Assembly: GCF_900109285.1 (NCBI RefSeq)
Contig: NZ_FNZQ01000004.1
Location: 186,001 to 250,000, forward strand
From: Jannaschia helgolandensis
GTDB lineage: Bacteria > Pseudomonadota > Alphaproteobacteria > Rhodobacterales > Rhodobacteraceae
DNA length: 64,000 nt
Reading direction: 5' to 3'
Shown here: one piece after another, positions 50,533 to 60,270 of the stretch
Layout of the letters: each line of letters starts with the position of its first letter
Position numbering within the stretch: the first letter of the stretch is position 1
Program-made: the position numbers and the translations under genes
The notes under the pieces: generated by a model
Seen by the model: the letters and a program-made list of their open reading frames with translations, nothing else
Databases searched by the model: none
What the model was told of the DNA's origin: nothing

Positions 50533-51245
50533 ATGTTCGAACACGCCCTCACGGCGCTTGAAGCGCTTTTCGACCCCACCAGACTGACCGCGCTTTTCGC
50601 CGGCATGCTTGTGGGCATGGTGTTCGGAATGCTGCCCGGTCTCGGTGGCGTGGCCGCCGTCTCGATTCTTCTCCCGTTCGTTTTCTACCTCGATGACTAT
50701 TCCGGCCTTGCGATGCTCCTCGGAGCGATTTCGATTGTCTACACATCAGACACGATCACGTCCGTCCTTCTGGGTGCACCCGGCTCTCCGGCGTCGGCAC
50801 CTACTGCGATCGAGGGGCACGCCCTGGCCAAGCAGGGGCACGCGGCACGCGCACTTGGCGTCGGCTTTCTCGCCTCGATGGTGGGGGGTCTCATGGGGGC
50901 GGCAATCCTCTTGGTAGCGATCCCAATCGCCGGGCCCATCGTCCTCATGCTCTCGACGCCAGAACTGTTCATGTTCGCGCTGGTTGGCCTCTTTTTCGCC
51001 TCTTCGATGGTCGGGAAGGATTTGGCCAAAGGGCTGGCAGCTGCCAGTCTCGGCGTCCTTCTCGGGGTCGTCGGCCCCGCGCAAGCCGCCGCCGATTTCC
51101 GCTTCACCTTCGGACAAGTCTACCTCCTCGACGGCTTTTCCCTGACCATTGTCGCGCTCGGTCTCTTCGGCGTTGCCGAGGCCATTTCGATGCTGGCCGC
51201 CGGCGGTGGCATCAGTCACGAGCCCATGAAAGTCAGCAAATGGGG
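50533..51245 (+). pseudogene. Truncated TctA membrane subunit
   Basis: The first 235 residues are a normal TctA: FAGMLVGMVFGMLPGLGGVA, TSDTITSVLLGAPGSPASAP, LVGLFFASSMVGKDLAKGL. TctA proteins have about 500 residues. After MKVSKWG near 51240 the frame enters the coding sequence of tctB in the wrong frame, so the second half was deleted and the product would end in about 150 nonsense residues (to 51690). Confidence 0.75.
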
Positions 51246-51724
51246 TGCCGGGTTCCCCCGCTGTAGAAAAGCACGAAGAGGAAACATCTGCGATCCCGGA
51301 GGACAGCCGTGGCATCGCCCTCATTCTTGCCGCCGTTGCGACGGTGATGTTCGTCTACGCGACATGGGAGATGTTCACCTTCAATCCGGCGTCCCGTCTC
51401 ATGCCGGCACTTGCCATCGTGCCTGGACTTCCGCTCGTCCTCTGGCTGCTATTCAGAGGATTCCGCGAATACCGGAACGACTTCGCTCGGGACGGCGGAG
51501 AACTCTGGGTGCTGGGCGTCTTTCTCGCATACACCGTCGCCGTCTGGGCGGTCGGCATCAGCGTTCCGACCTTGATCCTCATCGTCTGGATGCTTCTGGC
51601 GCAAGCCAGGATGCGGTGGTGGACCTCCCTCATTTATGGTGCCGCGGTATTCGCTATCGTCAGGCTCCTTTTCGACCTCCTGCGCGGTGACGCGCCCGTG
51701 GGTGCCCTTCTGGCCTTCAGCTAA
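51245..51724 (+). CDS. TctB-like small membrane subunit of a broken TTT transporter
   Basis: A 159-aa frame with four transmembrane segments and TctB-like layout (IALILAAVATVMFVYATWEM, PTLILIVWMLLAQARMRWW). A GTG at 51245 is the first start. The true N-terminus may have been lost in the deletion that fused it to tctA. Without intact TctA and TctC it cannot work as a transporter here. Confidence 0.6.
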   Translation: MPGSPAVEKHEEETSAIPEDSRGIALILAAVATVMFVYATWEMFTFNPASRLMPALAIVPGLPLVLWLLFRGFREYRNDFARDGGELWVLGVFLAYTVAVWAVGISVPTLILIVWMLLAQARMRWWTSLIYGAAVFAIVRLLFDLLRGDAPVGALLAFS

Positions 51725-51737
51725 AAGTGAGACTTCC

Positions 51738-52265
51738 ATGTCAGACATGATCGACGCAGATATCATCGAGCCCAGCATCGACCCTAAGACAAAAAAGATC
51801 GGCGTTCGCCACGTCAAGGCGACGAACGCGGCAGGTACGCGCACGAAGATACAGGTGCGCGACTTCGACCCCGTCTACACCGACGAACCCGCATCCCTCG
51901 GGGGTACGAACACGTCGCCCAGTCCTCTCGAGACCGTCCTCGTCTCGCTTGTCGGATGTGACGGTGTGATCATCAACGGCGTGGCGACGGCGATGAAGTT
52001 CGAGTATTCCGGCGTCGATTTTGCCTGTGAAAGCCAGATCGACGTCCGCGGCCCCAAGGGCGTGCCCGGCATACGCCCCTACTTCGAAAGCGGATCGCTG
52101 GATATCATAGTCTATTCCGACGAAAACGACGAACGCTTCGCTCAGCTTTGCAAGAACGTAGAGTTTCGTTGCCCTGTCATGAACCTGCTGTCGGCGGCTA
52201 AGGTGGATATGACCGTCAATTGGAAGAAAAGGCCCGCAGCGGATTACTCAGGTAACGTAGACTAG
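51738..52265 (+). CDS. OsmC-family protein
   Basis: A 175-aa protein with the two reactive cysteines of OsmC/Ohr proteins: SLVGCDGVIINGVA in the central helix and NVEFRCPVMNLL near the C-terminus. It is likely a thiol peroxidase acting on organic hydroperoxides. The ATG at 51738 gives the family length; it lies 14 bases after tctB, which suggests former co-transcription with the transporter. Confidence 0.85.
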   Translation: MSDMIDADIIEPSIDPKTKKIGVRHVKATNAAGTRTKIQVRDFDPVYTDEPASLGGTNTSPSPLETVLVSLVGCDGVIINGVATAMKFEYSGVDFACESQIDVRGPKGVPGIRPYFESGSLDIIVYSDENDERFAQLCKNVEFRCPVMNLLSAAKVDMTVNWKKRPAADYSGNVD

Positions 52266-52275
52266 GTGTTTGATC

Positions 52276-52333
52276 CCACGGTTTGACGGTGTGATCCATT
52301 CGAGAGAATGGAAGGAAGCACTATGGGACAGGT
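52276..52333 (+). pseudogene. IS481-family left-end scar (copy B)
   Basis: About 55 bases with the sequence found before and at the start of the IS481 remnants at 38834 and 60957, including the start codon and the first residues (ATGGGACAGG). The following sequence no longer matches. Only the end of the element remains, between osmC and the amide operon. Confidence 0.65.
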
Positions 52334-52383
52334 GAGAAACGGCCACTACCTGCTGGTGGTCAGACGACACTCTGGCCGCAGCG

Positions 52384-54165
52384 TTAGGCCTCGCTTGCCA
52401 CCAGATGTCCAGATCCAACTGACCGGAGAGCCAACCGCTTGGGCGGGTCGCCCACGCGGCGAACCGGGCTTGGCGGATCGCTGGCATGGACGGCGCGGAC
52501 GGGAAGAACCCTTGACGGATCGGGGTGCGGCACCGCGTCGATCAGGCGGCGGGTATAGCTGTGCTGTGGATTGCCGAAGACCTGGGCGCTGCTGCCCGTC
52601 TCGACGATCTGGCCCAGAAACATGACGGCCACGCGATCGGCGATATTCTCGACAATCGCCATGTCGTGGGAAATGAAGAGGTAGGACATGTCCATCTCCG
52701 CCTTGAGCTCTGCCAGAAGATCCAGAACGCTCGCTTGGACCGACACGTCCAAAGCGGACACGCTTTCATCTGCGAGGATTAGCTTGGGATTAAGCGCCAG
52801 CGCACGGGCGATGCAGATGCGTTGCCTTTGCCCGCCTGAAAATTCGTGCGGATAACGGTCGAGCGCGTCGCGCGTCAGGCCGACCCGGTCGAACAGCGCC
52901 TCGGCCCGGGCGCGCCGGGACGCCACGTCGCCGATCCCGTGGATGACCAACGGCTCCATCACTAGGTCCCCCACCCGCATCCGACCGTTCAGCGCCGCCA
53001 TCGGGTCCTGAAAGATCATCTGCATTTGCCGACTGGCGGCAAAGCGGGCGGCCGGCGTGCTGCCCAGCGTTTCGCCGTCGAACTCCACGATACCCTGGTG
53101 TGGGACCAACCCGGTCAGGGCCCGTGCGATCGTGGATTTGCCACAGCCGCTTTCGCCCACCAAGGCGAAGGTCTCTCCGGGGTGGATGTCGAAGGTCACG
53201 CCTTCGACGGCGTGCACGCGGGATTGCGTCCGCCCGAGAATGCCGCCCTTCAGGTCATAAGTGACAACCATGTCACGGATCGAAACCAGCGGTCGCCACA
53301 GCGGCTTTACCGATGCCTCCCGCCCCTGGCCCATGCGGGGCACGGCGGCCAGAAGCGCCTGCGTGTAAGCCTGCTTCGGGGCCGAAAACAACTGGCCTAC
53401 CGCGGCCGTCTCTACCATCACGCCGGATTGCATCACCAACACGCGGTCGGCCATTTCGGCCACCACACCCATGTCGTGGGTAATCAGGATCAGGGCCGTC
53501 CCCATATCGCGGCTCAGGTCGCGGAGGAGGTCCAGCACCTCTCTCTGGACGGTCACGTCCAGCGCGGTCGTCGGTTCGTCCGCGATCAGGATGTCGGGGC
53601 GCAACGCGATGGCCATGGCGATCACGACCCTCTGACGCATCCCGCCCGACAACTCGTGCGGATACTGGCTCAACCGCCGCTCCGGTTCGGTCAGGCGCAC
53701 CGCGCGCAGCGCCTCCAGCGCACGAGTTCGGGCCGCCTGACGCGACAACGGTTCGTGCGCGCGCAGGGCTTCAACCAGCTGATCGCCTATCCGCATGACG
53801 GGGTTCAGTGCCGTCATCGGTTCCTGAAAGATCATGGCGATGCGACTGCCGCGAATGGCTTGCAGTTTTGTCTCGGCCAGTTTCGTCAGATCGACGTCAC
53901 CAAAGATGATCGACCCGGCCGCAACATGAACGGCGGGGGGCGGTAAAAGGCCCATGATGGCAAGCGACGTCAGCGATTTTCCCGACCCGCTTTCGCCCGC
54001 GATCGCCAGCGTCTCGCCGCGCCGCAGATCGAATGTGAGGCCGATCACGAGGGGTTTGACGCCTCCCTGCTGGCGCACGGAAATATCGAGGTCGCGCACG
54101 GAAAGGACGACCGGGGCTTCCCCGGCGACCTGCGCCGCCGGGGAAAGGATTTCCTGCGTGGTCAT
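52384..54165 (-). CDS. Fused double ATPase of a peptide/amide ABC importer (DppD-DppF type)
   Basis: A 593-aa protein with two complete ABC domains. The first (about 20-265) has Walker A GESGSGKS, signature LSGGMRQR and Walker B ILIADEP; the second (about 305-555) has Walker A GESGCGKS, signature FSGGQRQR and Walker B LILADES. Each is followed by an oligopeptide-type C-terminal part. It powers import with the two permeases. The start MTTQEIL at 54165 overlaps the amidase stop by four bases; it is the last gene of the operon. Confidence 0.92.
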   Translation of the reverse strand: MTTQEILSPAAQVAGEAPVVLSVRDLDISVRQQGGVKPLVIGLTFDLRRGETLAIAGESGSGKSLTSLAIMGLLPPPAVHVAAGSIIFGDVDLTKLAETKLQAIRGSRIAMIFQEPMTALNPVMRIGDQLVEALRAHEPLSRQAARTRALEALRAVRLTEPERRLSQYPHELSGGMRQRVVIAMAIALRPDILIADEPTTALDVTVQREVLDLLRDLSRDMGTALILITHDMGVVAEMADRVLVMQSGVMVETAAVGQLFSAPKQAYTQALLAAVPRMGQGREASVKPLWRPLVSIRDMVVTYDLKGGILGRTQSRVHAVEGVTFDIHPGETFALVGESGCGKSTIARALTGLVPHQGIVEFDGETLGSTPAARFAASRQMQMIFQDPMAALNGRMRVGDLVMEPLVIHGIGDVASRRARAEALFDRVGLTRDALDRYPHEFSGGQRQRICIARALALNPKLILADESVSALDVSVQASVLDLLAELKAEMDMSYLFISHDMAIVENIADRVAVMFLGQIVETGSSAQVFGNPQHSYTRRLIDAVPHPDPSRVLPVRAVHASDPPSPVRRVGDPPKRLALRSVGSGHLVASEA

Positions 54166-55109
54166 TCGAACACGATTCGTGGGAAGTAGAACGAGACGAC
54201 CCAGTTCGGGTTGTCCACGATTTCCGAGATTCGCAGATCGCCGCAGGTGGAGACCAGCATATAGGCATCTTCGGGCGCGAGTTTCTGTGTCGCACACAGG
54301 TGGTCGACCATCTGCGAAACCGCGTTTCGCGCCCCGCTCATCAGGTCGGGTCCGATGCCCGTCGTCACCTCGTAGCCCTTGGCATCCAGATGCCGCGTCA
54401 CCGGCCCGGACGTAGTGAAGCGCGGCATCTTGAGGTTTGCGCCTTTCACCAGGTCCAGCGTCACGGTGGCATCCATCGGGCTTTCGATGGCCGTGCCGCA
54501 GACTTCACCGTCGCCCTGCGCCGCGTGGGTGTCCCCGATCGAAAAGAGTGCCCCCGCGACTTCAACCGGCAAGTAGAGCGTGGTGCCCGCCGCCAGATCC
54601 CGGATATCCAGGTTGCCGCCGACCCGCCGGGGCGGGACGATGGAGTGCAGACCCGGCTCCGCCAGGGCGCAGCCGATGGTGCCCGCGAAGGGCTTCAAGG
54701 GCACGCGTCCCTGCTTGCCGAAGAGCGCCGGCTCTAGTGTGTCGGCGTCATACTTCCAGAGCGTCAGCGCGGGATCCTCGAACTGGTCGGCGAGCAGGCC
54801 GAAGCCTGGAATGTTCGCCGTCCAGCCAAATCCCGATGGAGTGAAGCCCTCGATCTGGATCTTGAGCGCGTCGCCCGGTTCGGCCCCATCGACATAAATG
54901 GGGCCGGACACGGGATTGATCTTGCCGAAGTCGAGCGTGCGCACGTCCTCGACGGTACTTGTCGCCGTCAATTGCCCGGCGGAACTGTCGTGGCACTTGA
55001 ACTCGATGGTCGATCCGGGGGCGACCGTCTCGACCGGGACAAACGAATTGTCCCAGCCGAAATGATGGCTCGCGCCGTGGATCGTGTAGTCAGGACATTT
55101 ATTGCACAT
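54162..55109 (-). CDS. Acetamidase/formamidase family amidohydrolase
   Basis: A 315-aa FmdA/AmdA-family enzyme: HHFGWDNSFVPVETVAPGST near the N-terminus, GPIYVDGAEPGDALKIQIEG, and FSIGDTHAAQGDGEVCGTAI, the most conserved block. It hydrolyses formamide, acetamide or similar short amides to the acid and ammonia. It overlaps the binding-protein gene by 11 bases. The operon's AmiC/AmiR-like regulators fit amide-induced expression; the exact substrate is open. Confidence 0.88.
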   Translation of the reverse strand: MCNKCPDYTIHGASHHFGWDNSFVPVETVAPGSTIEFKCHDSSAGQLTATSTVEDVRTLDFGKINPVSGPIYVDGAEPGDALKIQIEGFTPSGFGWTANIPGFGLLADQFEDPALTLWKYDADTLEPALFGKQGRVPLKPFAGTIGCALAEPGLHSIVPPRRVGGNLDIRDLAAGTTLYLPVEVAGALFSIGDTHAAQGDGEVCGTAIESPMDATVTLDLVKGANLKMPRFTTSGPVTRHLDAKGYEVTTGIGPDLMSGARNAVSQMVDHLCATQKLAPEDAYMLVSTCGDLRISEIVDNPNWVVSFYFPRIVFE

Positions 55110-56739
55110 CGGTGACGAACACATAGTCGTAGTTGACGGGGATCGAGACCGGATCAACGTAGAGCGCATCCGCCCCGCCCATGCGCGGCGACTTCATGGT
55201 GTAGCGCTGCTCGTTAAAGACCGGCACCCAGGGCGCGTCTTCCATGACGGCCATGTAGACGTCGGACCACATCTTCAAGCGATCATCGACCATGGCCGGG
55301 TCAGTCATGCTGTCGGCTTCGATCGCCATCGCGTCGATCTCCTCGTTGCAATACCAGGACCAGTTCCAGCCGCCTTGCACGGCTCCGTCACAACCCAGGA
55401 TCGGGCCGTAGAAGTTCGACGCATCGGGGAAGTCTGCAATCCAGGCCATGCCGCCGGACCAGATCATCGGGGCCTGATCGGCCTCGCCACCGGCCGCAAT
55501 CACGCTGGCCTGCGCAAGGCTCTGGATCGACGCGGTGATACCGATCTGGCTCAGGTCCTGCTGGATGGCCTGCGCGATGCGCGGGTTGGGGTCGGTGTTC
55601 ATGACGAACAGTTCCGTCTCGAACCCGTCGGGGAAGCCTGCTTCGCCCAGCAGGGCCTTGGCCCCCTCCACGTCATAGGAATAGCCCGCGTACCCGTCGG
55701 TGTAACCCGGCATCGATGGCGGCAGCGGCTGTGTCGCGGGCACGGCACGACCGTTGATGACCTGTGTGATCCGCTCCTTGTTGATCGCCATGTTGACGGC
55801 CTTGCGCACGTCGACGTTGTCGAAGGGCGGGATATTGACGTTCAGGGTGATATAGCCGGTATGCAGCTGCCCGCCCTCGATCACGCGCGATGCCTGCTCG
55901 GGATCGGCCATGACTTCCATGAACTTCGCGGGGGGGATGCCGTCACCGGGCACGTCGACTTCACCGTTTTGCAAGCGCAGCAAGGCGACGATAGGCTCCT
56001 GCCCCACTTCAAAGGTCACGGAGTCGAGGTACGGCAGACCTTCTCGCCAGTAATCTGCATTCTTTTCGAACACGAGGCGCTGACCGATCGTCCACTCGCT
56101 CAGCTTGAACGCGCCGGTGCCCATTGCGGTCTTGCCGAAATCGGCACCCGCGGCCTCGACCGCCTCCCTGGCTACGACCGAAGCGAAGTTCAGACCCATG
56201 ACATGAAGAAAGGTCGCATCGGGCCGCGAAAGCTGGATCTGCACGGTGTAGGGGTCGACGACCGTGACACCGGACAGGCCTTCGCCGCCGCCCGCCGAGG
56301 CTGCATCAAACCCGGCGATTGACCCGAAGAACCCCGCTCCCGGCGATTGCGTAACCGGGTCGGTCACACGGTCGAGGGAGTATTTCACATCCTCGGCAGT
56401 CATCTCGCGCCCGTTGTGGAACTTCACCCCTTCGCGCAACTTGAAGGTGAAGGTCATGCCGTCGTCCGAGATTTCATAACTTTCGGCAAGGCCCGGGCGC
56501 AAGTCGGTCGTGCCCGGCTCATAATCCATCAGACCATCGTACAGCGATTTGATCATCGACCAGTTCTGCCAATCGTAGCCGATGGCCGGGTCCAGTGTGG
56601 CCACGTCGTCCTTGTAGGTGATAGTGATGTTGCCGCCGTACTGGGCGTCGGGATCCATGGCGGAATGACCATCGGCGGTCGCCAGGGTCGGCAGCGCCAA
56701 GGCCGCGATAAGCGCGGTCGTCGTAAGCATGTTTTTCAT
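55099..56739 (-). CDS. ABC importer substrate-binding protein, family 5
   Basis: A 546-aa precursor with a signal peptide (1 to about 22, ending TLATADG) and the family 5 (peptide/nickel/opine) pattern: LRPGLAESYEISDDGMTFTF, LREGVKFHNGREMTAEDVKY, VRKAVNMAINKERITQV. It captures the substrate for the two permeases. In this operon the cargo may be an amide or short amidated peptide. Confidence 0.92.
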   Translation of the reverse strand: MKNMLTTTALIAALALPTLATADGHSAMDPDAQYGGNITITYKDDVATLDPAIGYDWQNWSMIKSLYDGLMDYEPGTTDLRPGLAESYEISDDGMTFTFKLREGVKFHNGREMTAEDVKYSLDRVTDPVTQSPGAGFFGSIAGFDAASAGGGEGLSGVTVVDPYTVQIQLSRPDATFLHVMGLNFASVVAREAVEAAGADFGKTAMGTGAFKLSEWTIGQRLVFEKNADYWREGLPYLDSVTFEVGQEPIVALLRLQNGEVDVPGDGIPPAKFMEVMADPEQASRVIEGGQLHTGYITLNVNIPPFDNVDVRKAVNMAINKERITQVINGRAVPATQPLPPSMPGYTDGYAGYSYDVEGAKALLGEAGFPDGFETELFVMNTDPNPRIAQAIQQDLSQIGITASIQSLAQASVIAAGGEADQAPMIWSGGMAWIADFPDASNFYGPILGCDGAVQGGWNWSWYCNEEIDAMAIEADSMTDPAMVDDRLKMWSDVYMAVMEDAPWVPVFNEQRYTMKSPRMGGADALYVDPVSIPVNYDYVFVTDVQ

Positions 56740-56775
56740 CTGTCTCTCTCCTGTTTGAACTCGGTTGGTTTGCAG

Positions 56776-57696
56776 TTACCGGACCTTGATCCGGGGATCG
56801 GCCAGCAGCGACGCGATGTCGGCGACCAGATTTCCAAGGACGATGGCGCAGGCGGACACCAGCGTGACGCCCATGATGATGGGAATGTCGACGCGTTGGA
56901 TCGCCTGCCAGGCCAGCTGACCGATACCGGGCCAGCCGAACACGCTTTCGACCACCACGATGCCGCCCATGAAGATGCCGACGTCGATGCCAATCATCGC
57001 GATGATTGGCAGGATCGCATTGGGCAGGGCATGGCGGAACAATACACGTGCCCGGCCCAGGCCCTTGGCGCGGGCCGTGCGGATATAATCCTGCCGCAGT
57101 ACGTCGATCATCGAGGATCGCATCATGCGCGAATACCAACCGGACCCAAGGATGCCGAGCGTCACGGCAGGCAAGACCAGATGCGAGAAGGTGCCGTAGC
57201 CGCCGATGGGGAACCACCGAAGCTGCACCGCGAATACGTAAAGTAGCAGCAGGCCCACCACGAACTGCGGGGCGGACACGCCGATGAACGAAACGATCAT
57301 CAACGAATTATCCGTCCCCGTGCCCCGGCGGATCGCGGCGATGATCCCCATGGTCAGGCCGAGCATCAGCTCGCAAACGATCGCCCCCGCCATCAGCAGA
57401 AGCGAGGCGGGCAGACGCGACACGATGAGCGTTCCGACCTCGGTCTTTTGCAGGTAGGATCGGCCAAGATCGCCCTGAAGCAAGTTGCCGAGGTAGCGCA
57501 GGTATTGCACCACGAACGGCTGATCCAGACCCAGTTGCGCGCGAATGTTGGCCACGGTTTCGGGCGTGGCCGAGCGGCCCGCGATCTGGCGTACCGGGTC
57601 GGCGGGAAAAAGATAGAGCAGTGCGAAGGTGATAAAACTGACCCCCAGAAGGATCAGCGCCGACTGGATCAAGCGACGGGCGATGAAAGCCAGCAT
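56776..57696 (-). CDS. ABC importer permease, DppB type
   Basis: A 306-aa permease with six transmembrane segments. The N-terminal LIQSALILLGVSFITFALL, LGLDQPFVVQYLRYLGNLLQGDLGRS and the EAA loop YIRTARAKGLGRARVLFRHAL are typical of DppB. It overlaps the DppC-type gene by one base. Confidence 0.92.
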   Translation of the reverse strand: MLAFIARRLIQSALILLGVSFITFALLYLFPADPVRQIAGRSATPETVANIRAQLGLDQPFVVQYLRYLGNLLQGDLGRSYLQKTEVGTLIVSRLPASLLLMAGAIVCELMLGLTMGIIAAIRRGTGTDNSLMIVSFIGVSAPQFVVGLLLLYVFAVQLRWFPIGGYGTFSHLVLPAVTLGILGSGWYSRMMRSSMIDVLRQDYIRTARAKGLGRARVLFRHALPNAILPIIAMIGIDVGIFMGGIVVVESVFGWPGIGQLAWQAIQRVDIPIIMGVTLVSACAIVLGNLVADIASLLADPRIKVR

Positions 57697-58589
57697 CAGG
57701 TCCGCCCCCGCTGCGTCGGGTCAAGAACCTCGCGAAACGCGTCGCCCACAAGGTTGAAGGCCAACGCCAGTGTCACGATGGCAAGGCCCGGAAAAAACAC
57801 AAGCCAGGGGGCCGCCTGAAAATACGTCTGGTTTTCGAAGATGATGTTGCCCCAGCTGGGTGTCGGCGGCTGCACCCCCACGCCCAAGTAGGACAGCGTC
57901 GCCTCCAAAAGGACGGTCGTCGAGATGCCCAACGTGCCCCAGACGATGATCGTCGGCACCAGATGCGGCAGGATGTGGCGAAACAGGATGCGCATGTGCC
58001 CGGCACCCAGCGTACGTTCCGCCGCGATGAACTCCCGCTGCGACAGGCTGGCGGTTTCGGCATAGAGGACGCGGGCCGTCTGCACCCAGTTCACGGTCGC
58101 GATGACCATCACCACGATCCAGAGCGAGGGTTGAAAGATGGCCGCAAGACAGATCGCCAGAAGCAATGCGGGAAACGCCATCATCAGGTCGGTCAGCCGC
58201 ATCAGGATTCCGCCCAGGATGCCGCCAAAGTATCCCGCGGTCACCCCCACGAACGTCCCGATCAACAGGGCCACGCCATTGGCCAGCAGCCCGATGATCA
58301 GCGACGTGCGCGCGCCGTACAGGATTCGCGTCAGCAGATCGCGGCCCAGAAGATCCGTGCCCAAAGGGAACATCCCCCCGGGTGCCATGGGCGCGCCGGT
58401 GATCGACAAGCCCTCGAACAACTGCTCGTCCGGGTCGAACTGCGTCAGATACGGCGCAAAGATCGCACCAAGCAGAGTCGCGGCAATCAGCAACAGGCCA
58501 AGCAGCGCCAATTTCCGACGGCGCAGGCGGGTCCAGATCCCCTCCTCGACCGGGGGGGGTGCCGCGGGAGCGGTATCAACTGCAGTCAC
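57696..58589 (-). CDS. ABC importer permease, DppC type
   Basis: A 297-aa permease with six transmembrane segments: RRRKLALLGLLLIAATLLGA near the N-terminus, GTDLLGRDLLTRILYGARTS, and the EAA loop FIAAERTLGAGHMRILFRHI. It pairs with the DppB-type subunit. The start overlaps the antiterminator gene by 14 bases. Confidence 0.92.
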   Translation of the reverse strand: MTAVDTAPAAPPPVEEGIWTRLRRRKLALLGLLLIAATLLGAIFAPYLTQFDPDEQLFEGLSITGAPMAPGGMFPLGTDLLGRDLLTRILYGARTSLIIGLLANGVALLIGTFVGVTAGYFGGILGGILMRLTDLMMAFPALLLAICLAAIFQPSLWIVVMVIATVNWVQTARVLYAETASLSQREFIAAERTLGAGHMRILFRHILPHLVPTIIVWGTLGISTTVLLEATLSYLGVGVQPPTPSWGNIIFENQTYFQAAPWLVFFPGLAIVTLALAFNLVGDAFREVLDPTQRGRT

Positions 58590-59175
58590 GCAGACCTCCG
58601 GGCTTTTGCGCGCGCTCGATCACCTGAACGGCGGCGGCTTCGATGGTTATCTGCCAGGCCATCGCCATCTGGCGCAGCTGGTCGTATGCGGCATCCTGGC
58701 TCACGGCCTTGCGGGCCAAAATGCTGACCGCTTTCACCACGGTCTGCCGCGCCGAGAGCCGCTGGCGCAGCGAGGCGATTTCGGCGGCGAGACTGCGGCG
58801 CAGCTCGAACGCCTGCCGCGCCACAAGAAGTGCTGCGAACACGCCTTCCGCGCCCAATGGCTTCATCAACAGCGCATCCGCCCCTATCCGCGAGGCCCAT
58901 TCCAGGCGACCCGGTGCCTCCGAGCCGACCAGCGCAATCATCGGCATCGGCGCCTCGCCAGGGGCCCAGGGGAACTGCTCGTCGTGGCCAAGGTCCACAT
59001 CATAGAGAACCACATTCGCCTGAATGGCGGCAGACGGCAGGTCGGGCCAGGCCGTCTCAACACTCAGGCCGATGGCCCGCAACTGCCGCAATAGAAGCTG
59101 CAACCGCTCATGATCGGGATGCAGAACAATGGCCTGCGCACCGTCCAGACCAGTGATATCAATCCCGGGCATCAT
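58576..59175 (-). CDS. ANTAR-domain transcription antiterminator (AmiR-like)
   Basis: A 199-aa protein: an N-terminal receiver-like domain without a full acidic phosphorylation pocket, a coiled-coil linker (FELRRSLAAEIASLRQRLSA) and a C-terminal three-helix ANTAR RNA-binding domain (VVKAVSILARKAVSQDAAYD, LRQMAMAWQITIEAAA). AmiR binds leader RNA to prevent termination and is held inactive by AmiC until amide binds. The ATG at 59175 overlaps the amiC-like stop (ATGA). Confidence 0.88.
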   Translation of the reverse strand: MMPGIDITGLDGAQAIVLHPDHERLQLLLRQLRAIGLSVETAWPDLPSAAIQANVVLYDVDLGHDEQFPWAPGEAPMPMIALVGSEAPGRLEWASRIGADALLMKPLGAEGVFAALLVARQAFELRRSLAAEIASLRQRLSARQTVVKAVSILARKAVSQDAAYDQLRQMAMAWQITIEAAAVQVIERAQKPGGLRDCS

Positions 59176-60263
59176 GCGCGCACCACCGACAGGCGCGGCC
59201 CGTCCAGTTGCGGATGCCGCATGGGCCGAGTCATGTAGGGATCGGGCCGAATATCGCGCCAATCGGCCAGTACGTCGAAGGTGCCGTTGCGCACCTGCGC
59301 GATTTTCACATCCAGCGTGCAATGGTGCGTTGCCGGATCGATCCCGTAGTTCGCGCCGTGCTCGGCGATGAAGTCATCGAAGGGGCCGGCCTGCTCCTCG
59401 ACCGACATGTCGGACAGGACCGCCGCAAGCGTCAGGACGGATCGATAGGCTGTCAGTTCCAGCGACGATCCGCGACCCGCCAGCTGCACTTGGTCGCTGA
59501 ACGAGGGGCCAACGGCAATCAGCCCTTCTGCCGCCGCGCCCAGAAGGGGCAGTTCCGCTTCCGTCAGGTTGCACGACAGCACCGGGCAGGTCTCGGGCAG
59601 GAAGTAGGCGTCGCGTGCGCCCAGCGCCCGGTACGCCCTAAGAAACGCGTAAGACGATGCTCCGACTAGCGAATTCAGGATGAACCGTGGCCGCGTCACC
59701 TCGATCTCCTTGATCAGGCCCGCCACGTCCTCGTCCCCCAGTGGCAGGAACCGCTCGCCAAAGACTTTGCCCCCGGCCGCCTCGACCTGGTGTCGGGCAA
59801 AGCGGCACGTTTCCCAACCCCAGATGTAGTTTGACCCGATCAGAAACGCGGCCGTGCCATATTCCCGCATGGCCCAGCTGAGGATAGGCAGGATGTTTTG
59901 ATTGGTGCAGGCGTGGGAATAGACGACGCGGGCAGAGGTTTCGAACCCCTCGTAAGGGACGTTGTACCACAGCGTCGCGCCCGCCTTGTCCAATGCCGGG
60001 ATCACCTCCTTGCGCGACGAGGAGGTCACGCAGCCGATGATGTGACGCGCCCTGGTCGACGCTAGGATGTCCGCGCACAGGGGGGCGTAGCGTTGGACAT
60101 CTCCGCCGGGGTCACGCTCGACTGGGCGAAAGGCGAAGCCGATCTCGGGTGCCATATTGACCACCTCGATGGCTTCCATAGCGCCCAACCACAGTGCTTC
60201 CGACAGGGCGGAATAGGTGCCGCTGCGGGAATAGAGGATGCCAAGATCGATATCGGTTTTCAT
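59172..60263 (-). CDS. AmiC-like amide-sensing regulator (type I periplasmic-binding fold, cytoplasmic)
   Basis: A 363-aa protein without signal peptide, with the branched-chain amino acid/AmiC-type fold: DLGILYSRSGTYSALSEALW at the N-terminus, GCVTSSSRKEVIPAL, FLIGSNYIWGWETCRFARHQ. In Pseudomonas AmiC binds short amides and releases AmiR. It is the first gene after the leader terminator, so its own synthesis is also under antitermination. Confidence 0.88.
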   Translation of the reverse strand: MKTDIDLGILYSRSGTYSALSEALWLGAMEAIEVVNMAPEIGFAFRPVERDPGGDVQRYAPLCADILASTRARHIIGCVTSSSRKEVIPALDKAGATLWYNVPYEGFETSARVVYSHACTNQNILPILSWAMREYGTAAFLIGSNYIWGWETCRFARHQVEAAGGKVFGERFLPLGDEDVAGLIKEIEVTRPRFILNSLVGASSYAFLRAYRALGARDAYFLPETCPVLSCNLTEAELPLLGAAAEGLIAVGPSFSDQVQLAGRGSSLELTAYRSVLTLAAVLSDMSVEEQAGPFDDFIAEHGANYGIDPATHHCTLDVKIAQVRNGTFDVLADWRDIRPDPYMTRPMRHPQLDGPRLSVVRA

Positions 60264-60270
60264 AGGTCCC

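Noticed and set aside
55102-56322. A 406-codon plus-strand ORF opposite the substrate-binding protein gene
   Set aside because: It mirrors the codon pattern of the real minus-strand gene and has no plausible protein features.
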